A stretch of 64,000 nt of DNA from Neoscytalidium dimidiatum (Eukaryota; Ascomycota; Dothideomycetes; Botryosphaeriales; Botryosphaeriaceae), in the NCBI GenBank assembly GCA_037367355.1, contig CM074702.1:1798001-1862000 (forward strand), written 5' to 3'. Both the position numbers and the translations under genes were made by a program. How positions within the stretch are numbered: position 1 is the stretch's first letter; each line of letters starts with the position of its first letter. This document shows, in pieces, positions 22,819 through 33,459 of the stretch. The notes beneath the pieces were generated by a model. It searched no databases and was not told the DNA's origin. It worked only from the letters and a program-made list of their open reading frames with translations.

Positions 22819-24894
22819 GGCGCGTGGTTGACAGAAACGGGAAGGGCTGACTCTACCGAAGCTCCGCGAAGGAGTTTAATCTTCGTCCCACGTTGGGGAA
22901 TGAGTCTCTTGTGCGAGGGGGAGGGGATGGCAAGGAGTCACACGGGAACAGCAGCAGGCTTGCGGACAGCACCAGAGTAATATAAAGGAGCAGCAAGGAT
23001 TCACGGTGGGCGTGTCTCTAGGCCGGGGCGAAGATTTCTCGCGCACCACTGATAAGGCCGAGAGGCGGACGCGGATCAGCAGATTCGCGTTTTGGGGTGG
23101 TCCAGGGCCAGGCCGGGGCGTGTGAGGCGTGCGGCTAGCAGGCCATGGGCACAGGAAGGGGAAACAGGGCCGGCAGTGGAGTCCGGAGAGATAGGGATGT
23201 TCCACGCCGTCGGGCGGGTGCAGGCGGGCGAGCACGCGTCGCGTGCGCCGCAACACACGGGGGAAGTGGCAGAGGCATGGCGGCGAGCAGCGGTTTGGCA
23301 GAGCCAGAGCAGCAGCCTGACGTTTCCCAGCTGCGCGCATGGCGCCGCAGCTGAAGGGCTGACGCACCCAGCGGTGGCGTGCATGCGATAAGGTTGGGGG
23401 AGAGCGGTTTGACGTTCCAGAATTTGTCGTCTAGCGGCAGGCCCGTTGTCCCGCGCAGGTAAGCTTCGCAGGGAAGGCTTGTCCGCAGACAAGGCGGCTC
23501 CCTAGCATTGGCCCAGGGGGGGGCTTGCGGGCTCGGCAGCTCGCAGTGCGGCGCGGGAGGCGGGCAGACAGGTAGGCAGGAAGGAATGGAACGCCTTCCT
23601 GGCTGTAGCAGTGCAACAGGCGAGCCGATTCGCGACCAGGCTCTGGCGTGGGCGTGCGGGTTGTGCGTCGCTTATCGAGAGCTGGCTGACAGCCACAGGG
23701 CCACGGCCACGGCCACGGCCAGCTCCACGGCGCGGGATGATTCGCCCTCTCGGCCGAAGAATCCCCAATCGGTCTCTCCCTATCTCTACGCCTGCAGCAG
23801 CTGCCAGCAAACACCTTTGCTAAGCCCTGGGAGAGCGCGGCGATGGCCGTCGTCGGACGCCTCGTACTGCTGTCATTCGCCACTGTCACTGCGTCGGGTT
23901 GCTGTCCAAGTGCCGACCGCCGCCCTCCTACCGGCACTGTCCGTTCCCCAGACTTTCGACAGGAAACCTGAGAGGGAGGCGAAGGGGTGCAGAACCCGGC
24001 CTTCGCCATCCCAGCCCAACCCAGACTCCGGCCCTGCCGCCGCTGCTCCACTGCGCTGCGAACCCCATCGCCTGCATCGAGCCCGCGCACCTGGTCCGCG
24101 GCCTGGTCGACAGCTCCTCCCATCACGCGCATCGCTTTTGCTGCAGTCGTCCGGAACAAGGTCCGCGCTTAGTCATGTTGCCATATCTATGTCTGCGTCC
24201 ATTCTAGCAGGTGTCACGTCTGCTACCATTCCGAACTTGCCCGTTTCGTTTCTGCAGCACTGGAGGATGATCGCAATGCATCGACGAACACTAAACACAA
24301 CACAGCTCTGAAGGGCAGCAATGCAGCAAATGTCCCTGGACAAGACCGGGTCTTTGACAAAGGATTGACGAGGAGATGAAACAGGACGTGTAGAGGCTAA
24401 AGAAATGACCGGTAAGACAGAACGAATGAGCTCCGCAAGTATTGGCGGGGTTCTTTATACCTACGATGATCGTTGAAGCCTAAATACGATAGTGACGCGG
24501 ACTCGAACATCTAGGGTTGGCTCGGTGAGGAGAGAGAACTGTCAGGTACCCGACGGGGGACCGGGCCAGGTGCGCGGCAGGGCGGTGGACCCGAGGCCGC
24601 CGGGACCCGGAGCCTCGGGCAACGGTCGCCGATCTGCCTCTGCTGACCGCCTGGCTGTGGCCCGCGCGCGACGAATTTCCATCGCGGCGCGGCGGGGAGC
24701 AGTCCAAAAGTAATCACATCGCCTCTGCCTCGCTGTGACTCTTCTCCTCCTCCTCCGCCACCCACCACCGCCATTCGCGCTCTCCCTTTGGTCCTCGATG
24801 GTCGACCGATAGCTGCCCCGCCCACGTCAACCCTCTCTCGCGCAAAAGCATCAGACGAGCTCCCGACAACTTCTGCCAAAACACCCCCGCCGCC
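22819..24894. promoter_or_regulatory. divergent intergenic region permease / RPC6
   Basis: About 2 kb of GC-rich DNA without a supported gene. Overlapping frames on both strands (for example 23431-24159 minus and 23508-24311 plus) are low-complexity Arg/Pro/Ala-rich shadows of each other. A short (GGCCAC)n run sits at 23699-23721. It must contain both promoters, but I make no site-level claim. Confidence 0.45.
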
Positions 24895-26013
24895 ATGTCG
24901 AAAAAAGATCAGCTCTACGACAAGTGCGCTGAGCGCCCAGCTGGCACAATTTTCTTCCAGGAAGACCTATCGCTCTTCAACATCGCTAATGATGTCGACG
25001 AGCTACTCCGAATATGCCAGGAGCTCGTCGACGCTCACCTGTTCGAGCTGCTGGAGAAAGGCCAGAGCACCTGGGACCGTGTGCTGTGCTGGAGATTGCG
25101 CACCCGCGACGATGCTGCAAAGTATGAACCTTGCGAAAACAGGGGCATTTGCAACGGGTAGGGAGATACAAGAGGATATGCGCTGACGTTGGGACACTGT
25201 AGGCTCCGTAGCATGGACCCGAACGAACGCCTGGTCTATTCCCACATCTCATCGGCCGAGGACCAGGGCATGTGGACGCGTACGATCAAAGCCAAAACCA
25301 ATTTCCACCAGACCGTTATCAACAAGGCCTTGAAATCGTTGGAGGGCAAGCGCTTGGTCAAATCCATCACCTCAGTCAAGCACCCGGGTCGCAAGATTTA
25401 CATGCTGGCCCATTTGACGCCCTCTGAGGAAGTCAGCGGCGGTCCATGGCACACCGATGGCGAACTGGATATCGAGCTCATCGAGCAGATATCCACAGTG
25501 ATTCTCAACTTCGTAGAACAGAACAGCTGGTTCGAGCAGAAGCCTCAACACGTCTCAAAGGCCGACATTAGGAGGAAGAAGGAGCAAGTCCAGCGCACCA
25601 GCAACACCGCCCCCGAAACTCCCAAATATCGTCCATCCCTAGGCCGCAATGGCGGCCTGCTAGTTCCCCACGGCCCCGGCCACCGTGGCTATCCTACCGC
25701 TTCGTCTATACTCGAGTTTATCGAAAAGTCCGGCGTCATTGAGGGTGTTGTCATTCGGGAAATGGACTTGCGCTCACTACTCGACAACATGGTCTTCGAC
25801 GGAAAGCTCGAGCGCATGGGAGCCATGGGCTACCGCAGCGTGCGCGGCGCTATGGATGCCGCCAACGACGCCGAGCTGGCAGAGGGCTACGGTAATGGCC
25901 TGACACAGGCTCCCTGCGGTCGCTGCCCCGTCTTCAACCTGTGCGAAGAAGGAGGTCCCGTCAGCGCGAGCAATTGTGCCTACTTCGAGGAGTGGCTCAA
26001 GGCTACCTCGTAG
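24895..26013 (+). CDS. rpc34: RNA polymerase III subunit RPC6 (Rpc34/C34)
   Basis: Two exons, 24895-25121 and 25203-26013 (81-nt intron), 345 residues from MSKKDQLYDKC. The intron splits the lysine codon that joins DDAA-K to LRSMDPNERLVYSHI. Tandem winged-helix domains occupy about residues 1-160 (FNIANDVDELLRICQELVDA; TRTIKAKTNFHQTVINKALK). The C-terminus has a cysteine cluster, PCGRCPVFNLC...NCAYFEEWL, in the position of the iron-sulphur site of RPC6 proteins. The subunit belongs to the RPC3-RPC6-RPC7 trimer that opens promoter DNA and contacts TFIIIB in tRNA and 5S rRNA transcription. Length and domain order agree with the family. Confidence 0.95.
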
Positions 26014-26601
26014 CAGTGATCACACCAGTGAGTGGCAATATCTTATGCCAGAAAATGCCTATCATACGTAACGGCGCAGCCTTCCCTCCCACCTGAGCTC
26101 ATCTGAGCCGGCTCTTCTCTTACCTGTATTCAGTCAAGCGGACGATTCAATTTGCATAGCGACGGCGTTCAATCTGATTTGGTGGCATGTATCAAAATCG
26201 ATTTCTCTGGAAGATTTGAAAAAGGGGTTCACGGCTTCAATTGCATGCACAAGATATACCACGGGCGGCTCAAAACGATACGAATTCGATTCAAATCCCA
26301 GATATTTATTTCAAAATAACTCAGATATCTTTCTTCCTGCGCCAACCAAACAAGAACCTTCACCGACTCGATGGTTTCAACTGTGGAACAACTAGCAGCA
26401 GCTCAAAGTACAACAGACCATCTAAACCTATTTCGCCCAGTTTACAGATACGGAAACGAGAGAGTTGCGGACCGAAGAACTCCGTGCCAACCCTGAGGGG
26501 AGGGAAGAAAAGAAAATACACAGGGTTCCTAAACCAAGAACGATTGCTCTTCGAGAAATCTACATCATTTAATCATGTGCACCTTCTTTGAACGTATAAA
26601 A
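26014..26601. other. convergent 3' intergenic region RPC6 / pho8
   Basis: About 0.6 kb between two 3' ends. The A-rich frame at 26241-26591 has no recognisable domain. Nothing else seen. Confidence 0.5.
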
Positions 26602-28443
26602 TCACATGCCGCAGATCTCGCATCTCTTGTGCTTCTTGAAATCGCCCTGGTAATGATCCAAGTGATCCTGGCCGTCCAGCCTCTCGCCTTCCTCCGGCAG
26701 CTTGCCCATCCATGACACCTTCTCGCCCCCAGCGCTGACGGAGTCGTACTGCACGCCCTTGGCGTTGAGCTCCTTGGTGATGGCCTCGACGTCGACGTCC
26801 AGGTAGTTGCGCAGGAACTCGCCGACCTCGGTGTTCTCGTGGTTGCCGACGAGGGGCGCGGCGGCGCGCGGGTCGGACGCGAAGATGTTGACGTCGGCGG
26901 CCGAGTGGCCGTGAGTCGACCACCCCGTCTGGCTGCGCCGGCTGACCATGTCGGCGAAGGTGTAGGGCGAGATGTCCGGGTGCGAGACCAGCTGGCCCAC
27001 CTCGTCGTTGGACGGATCGTGGATGCCGAGGCCCTTGGAGAGCGCGTCCCGCACCCAGGCGACTTGCTGCTCCGTCGTGGGGTTCGAGGAGAGGTATTTG
27101 TGGTAGTTTTGCGCAAGGCGCTCGGCGGAGTGGGAGACGTTGGCGAGGACGCCCGGGTACCAGAGGTAGTCGGGATAAGAGGAGTGGAGCTCTGTTTTCA
27201 TGGGTTGTCGTTAGCGGGTTCAGAGGTGATGCTGAAGTTGAAGATTCAAAAACCTACGCCTTGCGGTGGCCAGGCCACCCGTTTCGTGATCGCTGGTGCT
27301 GACCATGACACCCTCAGTGTCGTCCTCCTCGAGAAATTCAAGTACGCTAGCAAATGCTTTGTCATAAGCCAGGACCTCGTGGACCTGAGCTGCAGGGTCG
27401 TTGCCGTGGCCGGCGTGGTCGATCCTGCTGCCTTCGATCATGAGGAAGAAGCCTTTGTCGCTGTCCTTGGTGGCGGCGCTCAGGGCCTTCAGGGCAGTGC
27501 GAGCCATCTCATCGAGCGACGGATAGATATCATCCTCGTTCCTCCTGTCAATCTCGTACGGGATGTCCGTTTCGGCGAAAAGACCGAGGAGAGGGAGCTT
27601 TACGGAGCTCCCTAGGTTGAGCCCGTCGAAGCCCTTGCGGCTATCAACGTAGGTGAAGCCGTGTTCCTCTTTCGCCAATGCAACAATGTCCCTATCATCC
27701 TCGCGGCACGAGCCTTCGGTCGAGTTGGGCAGGAAGTGGCAGCGGCCGCCACCAAGCATCAGGTCGACGACGCGGCCCAGCGGGTAGTCGCCGACCATCT
27801 GTTCGGCGATACGGTCCTCCTCGGACCGCATGTTAACGTGGGCAGCGAAGCAGGCGGGCGTAGCATCGGTAATGCGGGTAGTCACGACAAGGCCGGTCAT
27901 GTAGCCGGCACGCTTTGCAGCCTCCAGCACGGTACCGCAGGGCGAGTGGTCGGGCAGCACGGAAATGGCGCCATTGTAGCTCTTGAAGCCGCACGAGAAG
28001 GCCGTCGCGCCGGCAGCCGAGTCGGTCACCAAGCTGCTCGATGAGCGGGTGCGCGACTGGCCGATCAAGTGTTCATCCAGGATCAGGGTGTCGTCCCACG
28101 GCTCGGCGTTCTCGTACTGCTTGAAGCTGCGCGTCAGGGAGAGCGAGGTCGGGCCCATGCCGTCGGAGACCATGAAAATGAGGTTGCGCTTGCCCGACGG
28201 CGTCGAGCTGGGGTGCTTCGTCGTGGACTGCTTCTGGTACACAACAGCCAACACGATGACCGCGGCCGTCGCGATCAGGGCCCAGGCGAATAGTCCAATC
28301 TCTCGCCATCGCTTCCAGCCGATCCTGGACGGCTCATCGTGCTTACCGGTGCGCTCGCCGGTAAGCAGGGCGTCTTCTTCGGCGAGGTCGCGGTCGTTGG
28401 AGTGCTCCGACGACGGGCGCTGCGACAGCAGCGGGCGCGCCAT
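26602..28443 (-). CDS. pho8: Vacuolar alkaline phosphatase, PHO8-like
   Basis: Two exons on the minus strand, 28443-27258 and 27191-26602 (66-nt intron with GCTAAC branch), 591 residues. The layout is that of a type II membrane protein: a cytosolic N-terminus (1-47), one membrane segment (~50-69, LFAWALIATAAVIVLAVVY) and a lumenal catalytic domain. Metal and catalytic motifs are visible: SDGMG (Asp ~94), TDSAAGATAFS with the nucleophile Ser ~142, EGSRIDHAGH, SDHETGG just before the intron and STHGHSAADV in exon 2. Yeast Pho8 is carried to the vacuole and matured there by proteolysis of its C-terminal propeptide; the C-terminus here is also extended (KKHKRCEICGM). The enzyme hydrolyses phosphomonoesters in the vacuole. 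Confidence 0.95.
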
Positions 28444-29082
28444 GGTGGGTGGTTTCGCGGTGGTGTGAGCTGGTCGAGCGGGCTGCGGGGAGGATGATGT
28501 GCCTGACAGACGAGAATGCGGAGAGGTGGAGGCTGCAGGTGATTCAGAGGGGTTGCACGCCGTCTTGTTGTAGGTAAGGCATGGAGGTGGCTAGGGCGGG
28601 AGCTTGTGTCGATCCCACGGCTCCTTGGCCAGGCCACGCGCCATCATCATAGGACCCATCCGCAGGGCATGCTCGGCAACTATTCCGCCTATGGCAGTCT
28701 GCCTTCTCCGCCTGTCCACTGCTGAGCACATGCTCTCAAACCGTTCTTCTCGCCGTCCGAACGCCTGTTCAGCTCACGCGACACCCTGTATGGCCGGTCT
28801 TCCGAATATAAGATTGCCGTTCGTGGCATCATGAAAACCTCCAATCATATCCACTATATATGAACATCAGCTTCTACAAGCCCTTCAACGGAAGCTACGT
28901 ATCGACATTTGGTCCTACCGCAACAACTTTTTCCTTGAGCCGGCATAGGAGGTAAAAGAGCCTAAACCTCAGTTTTCAGAGCTGAGATCAACGGCCACCA
29001 ATTTCGGTACGCCCCTAATTGAACGGACCAAACACCGCTGCTAAAGTTTAGTTGCAACAGCACCTTGCGGAAGGAAGACAAG
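28444..29082. other. intergenic region upstream of pho8
   Basis: About 0.6 kb holding the pho8 promoter. No supported gene. CpA and TpG are plentiful, so this DNA has not been hit by RIP although it lies only 0.4 kb from the retrotransposon. Confidence 0.5.
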
Positions 29083-29373
29083 ATGTGCAGACGAACTGAT
29101 TATGAGTTTCCCTGCAATCACATCGAATCACGGGTGAAGCTGTGTAGCTATCGTTGTTACTTGGTGAAGCACCGCGAAAGGAGGAGGCACCAAGGCTGCG
29201 AAATGAAGGTCGAACTCTTTGAAAAGCCCGACGTCGACATATCTCTGTCCAACATGTATTTCAAGCAATTTGTCATATGGGTTGGTGCAGGCTTGGGCAT
29301 AAGGAGAAAGCAAAAAGTGGTCGACCGGTTGCGGATTCGGTATGACGAAGAGTGCGATGAGTGTTGCTTTTAA
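29083..29373 (+). CDS. small Cys-rich hypothetical protein next to the retrotransposon
   Basis: An uninterrupted frame of 96 residues from the first ATG (MCRRTDYEFPCNH). Cysteines and histidines sit in a pattern that could bind metal: C2, C11-NH, C23, C27, H32, H38, C41 and a terminal CDECC. The N-terminal MCRR...Y.F.C.H style occurs in small uncharacterised fungal proteins (family recollection, not checked). No signal peptide. It ends about 0.1 kb before the Copia element, and its sequence is free of the mutations that destroyed the element. It may be a small lineage-specific gene or a chance frame; I do not assign a function. Confidence 0.45.
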   Translation: MCRRTDYEFPCNHIESRVKLCSYRCYLVKHRERRRHQGCEMKVELFEKPDVDISLSNMYFKQFVIWVGAGLGIRRKQKVVDRLRIRYDEECDECCF

Positions 29374-29482
29374 AGGGAGAGTCAACAATAGACTGGTCTC
29401 AGAAGTTTCACAGAGATGTGCAGAGAGAAAGTACAGATAATATTTGATTAGCCGCGATAGAATTCTGCTAAGCCCTCAAGCT

Positions 29483-29487
29483 GAAAG
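29483..29487. repeat. target-site duplication GAAAG, left copy
   Basis: The five bases GAAAG directly precede the left LTR and are repeated directly after the right LTR at 35878-35882. A perfect 5-bp duplication is expected from Copia integration and fixes the element borders. Confidence 0.9.
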
Positions 29488-29695
29488 TATTGAACTGGTT
29501 AGTTGATGGGGTGCTGTATTGAGCAGTAATGATCAGTAGAATAAATAAATTAGCATGCTGGTAAAAAACACCGAATAAGGGTAATTATATACATTTAGTA
29601 TACGCTAATAAGTAAGCGAAATTAGTAGCGGAATTAAGTATAAAAGGAACGTGCTATAATAGAAAAAACAATAACTATAATACTAGTATTTAATA
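29488..29695 (-). repeat. left LTR (3' LTR of minus-strand Copia element)
   Basis: 208 bp, from TATTGAAC to TTTAATA on the plus strand, aligning without gaps to the right LTR at 35670-35877. All differences are C/T or G/A at CpA or TpG sites. Offsets up to about 104 keep the unmutated state here, while offsets from about 154 on are mutated. A polypurine tract (GAAGGGGGTG on the minus strand, 29696-29705) adjoins it internally, as expected for a 3' LTR. Confidence 0.93.
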
Positions 29696-31059
29696 CACCC
29701 CCTTCGTAAGGTGCGTAGAGTCTTACGAAAAGACCGTAGGGAGCCTTATTAAAAGCTATAGCGGTGTTACTTTTACCGTATTAGTATAATAATAAGTAAA
29801 ATCTTTCTTATAACTTACTAAGCACGCATTAATAATTAAAATTAATAATTTTATAATTTTCTAGGTAGTTAGAAGCGTAAAGAACGAAAAAATAAAGAGT
29901 ATAGTAGTAGGGAGGCAGTCGTATAACGTAATACCTATATAGGGCACTAGTAAACGAGGTACTTATAACCCTTATAGAGGAAAGAAAGTTAGTAGTAGAG
30001 CGAGGATAGCGAGTATATATAGGGCGTTTTCTACTAGGCGGTTGGTAAAAACGTAACGTCCGAATACGGTAGTAGGCGTAACGTTAGAATAAATAATTCG
30101 CTATATCGTATAGAACTAACTAGAAAACCTATAGTATTAAATAGGTTTACCGGTAGGTAACTACTAATTACTCCGTATTCGGTATATCGTATAAATTTAG
30201 TAACTATACGAAAGTAAGGTATTATTACCTTATAAGTGCTTTCGTTATACTATTAGCTACTATTTTAGCTATCGGCGTCTATTTTAGCTTAATTATCTAT
30301 GTCTATACTTTCTAGTGAAGCTAGTATTAGTATATATTAATATATCGTAGGCTAGTATTAAGTTTTAGTTCTAATTCGTTTATAAGCTCTAGTATTCGCC
30401 TATTATCGTATTATATTTTAATTTCGTATCCTAGATTAAAGCTTATATTCTTAAAGAACCTTTTCTACTAAATAGTATAGCGAGCGGTTTCTAATAGTAC
30501 GAGGAGTTTAGCTTTAGTAGTAGAAGTTAAGACTATACGCTACTTTCTAGCACTCTAGTCTACTAGTATACCGAAAAGAGTAAAGATAAATCCTTAGTAG
30601 CTTTTCCTTATATCCGTATCTGTAGCAAATAAGGTATTACTACTAGCTACGAAAGTGCTTTCGCCTATATTAGAGCCGTCTATAAAGAGTACTCTCCTTC
30701 GTATATTTCCTAAGTATATAAGTACTTACTTCGCTAGCCTTTAATAGTGCTCTAAAGGGTTTTATAGGTATTCTAAGAGCTTAGACGTTATAAAAGTAAT
30801 ATTAGGGCGTATAAATATAGAAGTAAAGTTAATCGAACTAACTTTACTCTAGTACTTATAAATTTAAGTAGGAGTTACCTACCTAGTATTCTTCGCGATT
30901 TGCTTCTAGATAGGTAGTAGTATTAATATCTTAATGCTTTTATCGATATAAAAACGCTTAATAAGTATCTTTATATATAACTCTTATAAGAGCTATATAT
31001 ACCTTCTATTTCTATTCTATATAATTTATACTATAAGGAACTATTATACTTTACTAATT

Positions 31060-31169
31060 AGGCGTATTTCGTAGTACTAGAAGAGCTTCTTTTAGAAGCT
31101 ATTAACGTACTTCTTATAGTTCTTACTATAGGTAACGATAATATCGTCTACGAAGAAGAAGACGATTAG
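31060..31169 (-). pseudogene. reverse transcriptase remnant (Copia), YVDD region
   Basis: On the minus strand, 31169-31140 translates to LIVFFFVDDI, the Copia reverse transcriptase catalytic motif (normally YVDD), followed by IVTYSKNY and further stretches typical of the family. In-frame TAA and TAG codons follow where CAA/CAG would restore Gln, which fits C-to-T change. The two catalytic aspartates are kept, the frame is not. Confidence 0.85.
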
Positions 31170-32474
31170 GTGTTCGTTTTTAAATAGATATAGAGCTTCT
31201 AGTACTTTCTAGAGCCTAAGCTCTTAAAGAGTTTTATAGAGATACTTCTACTAGAGCGCTAGTATTTATTTAAGGCCGTATAGTACTCGTAGTAGGCGTA
31301 GTACTTTTCCGGGCTTAATATTTATACCGTTTAGTAGGTAATAGTAGACTTCCTCATCTAGAATAACGTAGGGGAAGGCGTTTACCACGTCGTACTAACG
31401 AGTTTCGAGGTCGAAGGCGGCAATAAGTGCTATAAGGGTTCTAAGTATACGTAGAGCTAATATAGTAGTATACATATCTTAAGCGGTATACTACTTATCC
31501 CCTCTTATATATATTCGTACCTTATACTTCGTTAATTAGCCGAATTCGTTAAGTTTATATTTAAATACTTTAGTAAGTAGTATAACCTATTTCTGCTTAT
31601 TAATAGCTTCGGTAATTAGCATTTCCTTCTAGACGTTCTTTACTTAGAGCTTCCTTATTTCCTCTTATAGAGCTTCTAAGAACTACTCCTTATACGAATA
31701 AACGAGTAGCTCTTTATAGTTGCGTAGTTTAGGAGGGAGGTCGTATACTTTAGCTTCTAGCCGTGTTATTTTCGGTAAGATAGACTAGGCTGCGTAAAAG
31801 GCCGTCTTATACTAGTAGTTTTACTATAATAAAGCTATATAGGCCGTTTTCCTAAACCTAGTGCGGCGTCCTTTAATAATATTAGAAGGGTTGATTTTAG
31901 GAGAGATTTCTACTACTCTTAAGGCCTAATTACCTCTCTATAGCGATTTCTAAGCTTCCTATATTATTATAGTCTTACCCCCTACTCTAGAAGCGCTCTA
32001 TAATAGTAGTTGATTTTCTACTTTAGGTAAGGCTTTAGGAGTCGGTAATTAACCCTAAGGAGGGTATATTTTAGGGTCTTTACGGAGACTATAGCTAGGT
32101 AATAACTGTTTTATATAAAAATTTAGCCTATTATCGTCCGCGGAGGGCGTAGTTCTCCGTATAGAGCTTTCTTTTTCCTCCTAATTACTCTTACTTTTAG
32201 AACTTAAATCGATTATATTATTTAGGTTGAGTATAATTAGTAGGTACTCTATTAGAGGTTCTACTACTTCTTTAGGTATCTTTAGTATAAAGGTTTCTTT
32301 TTCGTAAGGCTAAAACCTTATTATTTCGTCGAAAGTAACATCTCGTATAATAATAACCCTTTAATCCGGTAGGTACTATATTTAGTAGATATTTCTAGAA
32401 TTATAGCTAATTAAGTAGCCTACTAGGGCTCTATCTAATAGTTTATCGGATAACGTAATAGTTTTATTTAATAT

Positions 32475-33224
32475 ATAGGTGTTACGAACCCCGGAACACA
32501 CGGGCTTTATAGCTATAAGGGCCGCAAGCCCGTACGGGGAAAAGAGCCGCAAGGCCTAAGAACCCTATATATAGTAGAGCCGCACTCCCTAAACCCGCAC
32601 GGGAAGACTAGGAATACGGGACGACGGCGCGTACGGAGATACTAGTAGGCAACAACGACCACCCGTACGGAAAGGACGCCTACGGGCGTAATAACTAGGA
32701 AGAAGGCACGGACTAACGTAGAGCCCGTAGGGGACGAAGGGCCGTACGGGAGGGAAGTAGGAAAGCCGACAAGGACAAATACTACGGGATAAGAGTATAG
32801 CGGTAATATCGTCCGCTAGTACTAGTAGAAGTCGGATTCTAGAAAAGAGGTATTAGGTACCCGGGTTACGTAGGACCTATTAGGCCTACCTAGGGATTAG
32901 AAGCCTTAGTACTAATCTAACTCTTAGATTAATCTAATACTACGACTAATCTAATAGTCGTCCTAATCCCTAGATTATTATAGCTTTTCTATAGTATATA
33001 GACACGCTCGTTAGGTAGTATCTTAACCCTCGTGGTTAACTTAAAGTTCTAATTCGATACTATATTAACTTAGAGGTAATAAGGCCTATCGAACTTCTAT
33101 ATTACGTGACTTCTTATTCTATTATCGCTCCCCTTTCCTTGTCTTTAAGGTAAACCCTTCGATAAACCCGAACCTACTAGGTGACTCCGAAGCCTAGTAG
33201 TAGAGGCCCCGTCGTTATAATAGG
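32475..33224. mobile_element. nested solo LTR with ATAGG target duplication
   Basis: A 740-bp segment (32480-33219) starts TGTTACGAAC and ends GTCGTTATA (probably GTTACA before RIP), giving a short imperfect inverted terminus. It is flanked by ATAGG at 32475-32479 and again at 33220-33224. Its first half is visibly more GC-rich than the surrounding Copia sequence, and it separates the integrase and reverse transcriptase remnants. No internal coding region is present, so it looks like a solo LTR left by recombination between the two LTRs of another element. Confidence 0.7.
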
Positions 33225-33390
33225 CCTTACTACCGTATACTCGTAAGTATACTAGCGAAGGCTTACTACTATATACTAACTCGAATAGAGTTTTCTACTT
33301 TAAGCGCCTACTAGGGGTTCGATTATAAATATAGGCCGCTGCGGAGTAGATTTCTTACTATAGTTCTACTAGAAAGTTACCTTCTACTTA

Positions 33391-33459
33391 TAAGGCGCGA
33401 GCTTTAGTAGTAAGGACTCCTCCTAACCGTTCTAAATATCTATTCTATTTAGGAGTATA
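33391..33459 (-). pseudogene. integrase remnant (Copia)
   Basis: On the minus strand 33459-33391 translates as YTPK, a stop, then NRYLERLGGVLTTKARAL. This matches the Copia integrase core segment (YTPxQNGxxER...KARAM) that contains the catalytic glutamate. The stop is TAG at the position of the conserved Gln (CAG), consistent with RIP. Confidence 0.85.

Noticed and set aside
23431..24311. overlapping 240- to 270-codon frames on both strands
   Set aside because: They mirror each other, are low-complexity, and lie in the promoter region between the permease and RPC6.
24486..24550. tRNA-like B box GTTCGAGTCC on the minus strand
   Set aside because: The five bases on each side of the loop do not form a T-stem, and no acceptor stem is found.
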